Part shown: positions 12,799-16,276 of the stretch, piece by piece
Layout: every line of letters starts with the position of its first letter
How positions within the stretch are numbered: the first letter of the stretch is position 1
From: an uncultured Bacilli bacterium
Lineage (GTDB): Bacteria; Bacillota_I; Bacilli_A; RF39; UBA660
NCBI GenBank assembly: GCA_934141615.1
Contig: CAKPCM010000021.1
Span: 1 to 16,276 of the forward strand
DNA: 16,276 bases
Direction: 5' to 3'
Program-made: the position numbers and the translations under genes
The notes under the pieces: model-generated
Told to the model about the DNA's origin: nothing
Database searches by the model: none
What the model saw: only the letters and a program-made list of their open reading frames with translations

Positions 12799-15072
12799 TT
12801 ATTTCTTGTTTTTCTTTTTCTTTGCTTTCTTTTTAGTAGTTTTTTTCTTTTCTTCGGAAGCTATAACATCTTCTTTTACTTCTATTTTTTTCTTAACGAA
12901 AATACGTTCATCAATTGGAAAATTCTTACTTTCTATTTTATACCATAATTGTGGTGCTAAGAAAGATGATGAATAAAAGCCTGAAATGAGTCCAATTATA
13001 ATAGCAATGTTAAATGGTAATATTCCTTTTGAACCAAGAATAATTAAACATACTACTGGTATTAACGTTGTAATTGTCGTATATAAACTTCTTGTAATAG
13101 TATCTGATACGCTATTATTTACTATTTCTTTTAAGGATTCTTTAGTAAGTTTACCTTTATATTTGCCTAAGTTTTCTCTTATTCTATCAAAAACTACTAT
13201 AGTATTATTAATTGAGTAACCAATAACGGTTAATATAGCTGCAATAAATATTACGTTTACTTCTATTTTAAAAATAGAAAATAAAGCCATTACTAGTAAC
13301 ACATCGTGTAGTAACGTAGTTATAGAAGATATTGCATAACTAAACTTAAATCTAAACGAAATATATATAATAATTGCAATTGCAGCTATTACGACTGAGT
13401 AAAACGCATTTCTTACTAAATCTTGTTTTACTATATCAGTTACAACGTTTATCTCTGTTTTAGCATTGTATTTATCTTCAAAATAGTTATTAACTTTATT
13501 AATACCATTTTCTTTTAATTCAGTATTTAATCTAACGTATATCTCATCATTTTCTTGTTTTTCTACTGATACTACGTCATATTTTAACTTCTTAAAGTCT
13601 TTTTTTACATCACTTACAGTTATTTTATCAGCTTTTATTGTAACATCAGAACCTGATCTAAAATCAATTCCTAAGTTAAATCCATTTACAGCTAGATAAA
13701 TTACGCCGATTACTAAATATATTAATGTTATAGTAAAACATTTCTTAGTAATTTCTACTGCTTTAACGTTTACTTTTTTTCTTTTTTCTTTATTTTTCTT
13801 TAAGTATTTAACAAATTTATTTGGGTTTTCATCAAAACGCCCAGTTTTGACAAAACCACTTAATATTAATCTATTAATGAATACCATTATAAACATAGTT
13901 GCAAATATGGTAATCATAAGCATGGTAGCAAAACCTTTAACAGAACTTTCACCAAATATAAATAATACGATTGCAACTATTAAAGTAGTTACGTTAGCAT
14001 CAAATATTGAACTCCAAGACTCTTTATTTCCATCTTTAAAGGCTACTTTTAAACTATTACCTTCCTCTAATGACTCTTTAATACGTTCATTTGTAATTAC
14101 GCATGAGTCTACTGCCATACCAATACCTAAAACTAACGCTGCAATACCAGGAAGTGTTAAAACTCCTCCTATTAACCAGAAAACACCCATTACTAATAAC
14201 ATGTATAAAAGTAAGTTTATTCCAGATATAAATCCTGCAAATCTATAAAGTATGGTCATAAATAAAATAACAAGTGCCATGCCTATTAAGCCTGCTACAA
14301 AAGTCTTAGTAAGAACGCCAGCACCATATGACGCATTAACGTTCTGACTTGATATTTCAGTTAATTTAGTGGAAATAGAACCAGCATTAATGTTTGAAGC
14401 TAAGTTTTCTGCTTCTTCCTTTTCAAAGTTACCAGTAATTATAACATCAGAAGAAAATCCTTGAGATACGGTTGCAGCAGATAAACACATACTATCTTCA
14501 TTACCACAAGTTTCACCATCTTTGCTGTATGAATTAACACCTTTTTCAAAGTTATACCATATAACCATTACGTTTTTACCAGTTTCTTTTTGACTAACTT
14601 CTGTTGTAGCCTCCAAGAACTTTTCCTTATCTTTAACGGATAAAGAAATAGCAGGTTTACCATTTTCATCATATGAAAGTTTGGCACCTTTAATTACGCT
14701 AGCATCCATCAAAAGCTTGTCATCTGTATCACGAAATGATACGTTAGCTACGTTAGATAAAGCTTTTCTAGCTCCTTCTATATCAGTTACACCAGCAAGC
14801 TTTACCCTTATTCTATCAGTTCCTTCTATTGTTATTTCAGGCTCTGATACACCAAGTGAATCTACGTTTCTTTTTAAAACGTCATAAGTACTATTTAAAT
14901 CATCAGATTTTAAACTTTTACCATCACTTCTTTTTACTTGATATAAAACTTCAAAACCACCTTTTAAATCAAGGCCAAATTTTAAATCATTAAATAGTGG
15001 TATGTATACTAATGAAAATATTATTACCACAACAAAAAATACTAATAATCTTTTAACATAATTCTTTTTCAT
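12799..15072 (-). CDS. secDF: Fused protein translocase subunit SecDF
   Basis: Proton-driven accessory subunit of the Sec translocon in which SecD and SecF are one polypeptide, as in Bacillus; 757 aa. SecD half: TM1 (8-27), GLDLKGG (33-39), a large extracytoplasmic domain (28-250) with a cysteine pair (C189, C196), and TM2-6 (about 255-405) with GIGMAVDSCVITNERIKE (316-333; D322 is the conserved intramembrane Asp). SecF half: TM (446-463), GIDFRSGS (468-475), extracytoplasmic domain, and TMs from about 555 with LLHDV (587-591) and INNTIVVFDRIRE (621-633). The C-terminus is a 25-residue Lys-rich tail, probably cytoplasmic. GGAAGG lies just upstream of the ATG. First gene of secDF-relA-dtd. An inverted repeat overlaps its promoter and leader. 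Confidence 0.96.
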   Translation of the reverse strand: MKKNYVKRLLVFFVVVIIFSLVYIPLFNDLKFGLDLKGGFEVLYQVKRSDGKSLKSDDLNSTYDVLKRNVDSLGVSEPEITIEGTDRIRVKLAGVTDIEGARKALSNVANVSFRDTDDKLLMDASVIKGAKLSYDENGKPAISLSVKDKEKFLEATTEVSQKETGKNVMVIWYNFEKGVNSYSKDGETCGNEDSMCLSAATVSQGFSSDVIITGNFEKEEAENLASNINAGSISTKLTEISSQNVNASYGAGVLTKTFVAGLIGMALVILFMTILYRFAGFISGINLLLYMLLVMGVFWLIGGVLTLPGIAALVLGIGMAVDSCVITNERIKESLEEGNSLKVAFKDGNKESWSSIFDANVTTLIVAIVLFIFGESSVKGFATMLMITIFATMFIMVFINRLILSGFVKTGRFDENPNKFVKYLKKNKEKRKKVNVKAVEITKKCFTITLIYLVIGVIYLAVNGFNLGIDFRSGSDVTIKADKITVSDVKKDFKKLKYDVVSVEKQENDEIYVRLNTELKENGINKVNNYFEDKYNAKTEINVVTDIVKQDLVRNAFYSVVIAAIAIIIYISFRFKFSYAISSITTLLHDVLLVMALFSIFKIEVNVIFIAAILTVIGYSINNTIVVFDRIRENLGKYKGKLTKESLKEIVNNSVSDTITRSLYTTITTLIPVVCLIILGSKGILPFNIAIIIGLISGFYSSSFLAPQLWYKIESKNFPIDERIFVKKKIEVKEDVIASEEKKKTTKKKAKKKKNKK

Positions 15073-15085
15073 ATTTACCTTCCTT

Positions 15086-15135
15086 TATAATAAATTATGT
15101 AAGTGACACATATCATCACAACATAATTTATTATA
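15086..15135. repeat. 15-bp perfect inverted repeat at the secDF promoter/5' UTR
   Basis: Arms 15086-15100 and 15121-15135 are perfect reverse complements (tataataaattatgt), separated by 20 nt. The spacer contains a further 4-bp inverted pair (15103-15106 and 15116-15119). The right arm covers the probable secDF -10 box, and the left arm ends a few bases before the RBS. It could be a DNA operator. If transcription starts farther upstream, it would instead be a 15+4-bp RNA hairpin next to the ribosome site. It lacks a U-tract and so is not a terminator. Confidence 0.75.
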
Positions 15136-15158
15136 TAACATATACAAAGTAAAAGCAA
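15130..15158 (-). promoter_or_regulatory. Probable promoter of secDF-relA-dtd
   Basis: TTGCTT (15153-15158), a 17-nt spacer and TATAAT (15130-15135) on the minus strand, with predicted start near 15123. The -10 is inside the inverted-repeat arm. Confidence 0.55.
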
Positions 15159-15162
15159 AGGT

Positions 15163-15198
15163 AAAAGAAAAAGATTAGAACATTTTTAGGTTCTAATC
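15163..15198 (-). terminator. Intrinsic terminator after the surface-protein gene
   Basis: A perfect 9-bp stem GATTAGAAC/GTTCTAATC (15190-15198 with 15173-15181), an 8-nt loop, then TTTTTCTTTT on the minus strand (15172-15163). It separates the surface-protein gene from secDF. Confidence 0.88.
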
Positions 15199-15232
15199 AT
15201 TATATTAATATAAAATACCCCCTATAAATAAT

Positions 15233-16276
15233 TTAGATATCGGATTTTGAAATGGTTATAACTGGGCGAAGACCTAAAAGGCCTGGAACATCAAATTGAT
15301 ATACCGCATCAAAAAACGTACCATCTGTTGTTATATACCAGATCATCTCGTAACTTTCTGCATAATCAATCCAGTAGTTATTGCTATATACCCACGATGG
15401 AGCAGACGTGCAAGATCTCTCATTACATCCTAAATTAATTGCATCTTCGTATGTCATTAATCTCATCTCAACACTTGTTTTTCCTAATGTATTTCTTAAA
15501 TAATTTTTATAATTCTCTAGTGGCTTGTAAAGATTTGAATTACTATCAAATACTCGTGCATCATAATCTGTTCCATACTTACTTAATAAGCCATGGTAAG
15601 TAGTATCATCGGCCCAATACCCATAATAACATCCATAAGCTAAGTCACAAGCATCAACCAAACTCCTTGATTCATCGCCTTTAGCAAATGCTATGCCACC
15701 TTTTATAGTACTTGAGGTGCCAGAATTGCGATAATCATAACTTGCAGCTATACTACTTTGAAGTCCATATCCTTTTTCTGACGTAGATATCGGAGTTACT
15801 TTTGTTGGAGTATATGTAGTCCAATCCCACTCTACAGTATCTCCTACAAGTAAGTTATATTTAGCAAGTGCTGTTACTGTAGTTCCATTATCTTTCATTG
15901 TATAAAAGCACTCACTATCTAAACAAAACTCATCTCCAACAGCATACGTTTTATCCGTATTAGAACTCTGTCCTGCACTAGTTGTTTTCTCATCCGTTTG
16001 TACAAAATTTAACTTATATGATAATGATATTGTGTTTGTGCTAGTTGGCAAATCCTCCTTAGTTAAATCTTTTATAAACTCTATTGTTATTGTAAGATTC
16101 TTTGTTTCTCCAGCTGATAAGATATCGCCTTCACTTACTTCTTTTCCATCCTTATCGGTTACCTTAAATATTAAATATTTTTGCTGCTCACTTGTTAACT
16201 CTGTTTTTTCTATTTTATCAATCTTAGCATTAATCGTTCCTTCATTTACTAAATCTACTGTATATGTAACTTTATC
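15233..16276 (-). CDS. Putative secreted/surface protein, C-terminal part (5' end outside window)
   Basis: 347 residues are visible, and the frame stays open to the window edge, so the N-terminus (and any signal or prepilin-like leader) is not seen. The first 95 or so residues read as an Ig-like/TasA-like beta domain (YTVDLVNEGTINAKIDKI, then LSAGETKNLTITIEF). The C-terminal part holds three short cysteine pairs (FCLDSECF, ACDLAYGC, GCNERSC), many aromatic residues, EMRLMTYEDAINLG and a closing GLRPVITISKSDI. That ending resembles DUF6273-like / C-type-lectin-like domains of gut Bacillota surface proteins (by-eye similarity). The TTG at 16051 is not a credible start: it is only 2 nt from an SD-like AGGAGG that is itself coding. 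Function unknown; secretion is inferred from composition. Confidence 0.7.
   Translation of the reverse strand, partial: DKVTYTVDLVNEGTINAKIDKIEKTELTSEQQKYLIFKVTDKDGKEVSEGDILSAGETKNLTITIEFIKDLTKEDLPTSTNTISLSYKLNFVQTDEKTTSAGQSSNTDKTYAVGDEFCLDSECFYTMKDNGTTVTALAKYNLLVGDTVEWDWTTYTPTKVTPISTSEKGYGLQSSIAASYDYRNSGTSSTIKGGIAFAKGDESRSLVDACDLAYGCYYGYWADDTTYHGLLSKYGTDYDARVFDSNSNLYKPLENYKNYLRNTLGKTSVEMRLMTYEDAINLGCNERSCTSAPSWVYSNNYWIDYAESYEMIWYITTDGTFFDAVYQFDVPGLLGLRPVITISKSDI

Noticed and set aside
12733..12976. Two overlapping plus-strand ORFs rich in Phe
   Set aside because: They are antisense to the Lys-rich SecDF C-terminus; their composition is explained by the reverse of AAA/AAG codons.
13847..14248. 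Plus-strand 133-aa ORF opposite secDF
   Set aside because: It is antisense to a highly conserved membrane region of SecDF, and its protein looks like the complement of hydrophobic codons.
16049..16060. AGGAGG followed by a TTG that could start a shorter 272-aa protein
   Set aside because: The spacing is only 2 nt, and the frame remains open with protein-like content for 75 more codons to the window edge, so this is internal coding sequence (Lys-Glu-Asp).
1..16276. Mycoplasma-type code with UGA as Trp
   Set aside because: tcdA ends with TGA where the family length ends, Trp codons are TGG, and all family-length ORFs are intact under the standard code.
1..16276. CRISPR array, insertion sequence, prophage or tRNA gene
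   Set aside because: No regularly spaced repeats, transposase or integrase motifs, or tRNA cloverleaf were seen on either strand.

Overview
The window is AT-rich (roughly 30% GC by eye) and gene-dense. It uses strong AGGAGG-type ribosome binding sites, TATAAT/TTGNNN promoters and compact intrinsic terminators. UGA is a stop codon (the tcdA gene ends in TGA) and Trp is TGG, so this is the standard bacterial code and not the mycoplasma code. Gene order and sequence point to a low-GC Bacillota, plausibly an uncultured gut Bacilli/Mollicutes-like or Clostridia lineage; the exact taxon cannot be fixed from the sequence alone.

Layout: the plus strand carries only the 3' part of rarA at the left edge. 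Everything else is on the minus strand, so it is best read from right to left. (1) The 3' part of a secreted or surface protein with a terminator. (2) secDF-relA-dtd, a tight operon whose promoter region contains a long perfect inverted repeat. (3) lemA plus a DUF2207 membrane protein, separated by an intrinsic terminator. (4) A 69-aa ORF of unknown function with its own promoter. (5) A compact T-box leader followed by hisS, an unknown 164-aa gene and aspS, then a terminator. (6) A gene resembling the N-formylglutamate amidohydrolase family. (7) A 6S RNA gene with its own extended -10 promoter. (8) tcdA translationally coupled to a 68-aa ORF. (9) A membrane-anchored protein with cadherin-like beta-sandwich domains, which ends at a bidirectional terminator shared with rarA.

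The backbone secDF ... relA-dtd ... hisS-aspS-6S RNA-tcdA-rarA matches, from memory, the conserved Bacillus subtilis order (secDF, relA, dtd, hisS, aspS, bsrA, yrvM/tcdA, rarA). recJ and apt are absent between secDF and relA, and lemA/DUF2207 and several unknown genes are inserted. The core genes serve translation and its control: His and Asp tRNA charging, D-aminoacyl-tRNA proofreading, t6A cyclisation, (p)ppGpp signalling, 6S control of RNA polymerase, and Sec export.

The window is mostly a housekeeping cluster, and I do not see a clearly new multi-gene system. The most notable deviations are these: a long Rel protein whose hydrolase HDxxED motif has lost its ED pair while the synthetase motifs stay intact; a histidyl-tRNA synthetase with an acidic, Cys/His-rich C-terminal tail resembling a metal-binding segment; an archaeal-type, GAD-less AspRS sitting at the ancestral aspS position; an unusually short T-box leader whose features fit tRNA-Asp better than tRNA-His; and a 15-bp perfect inverted repeat at the secDF promoter/5' UTR.
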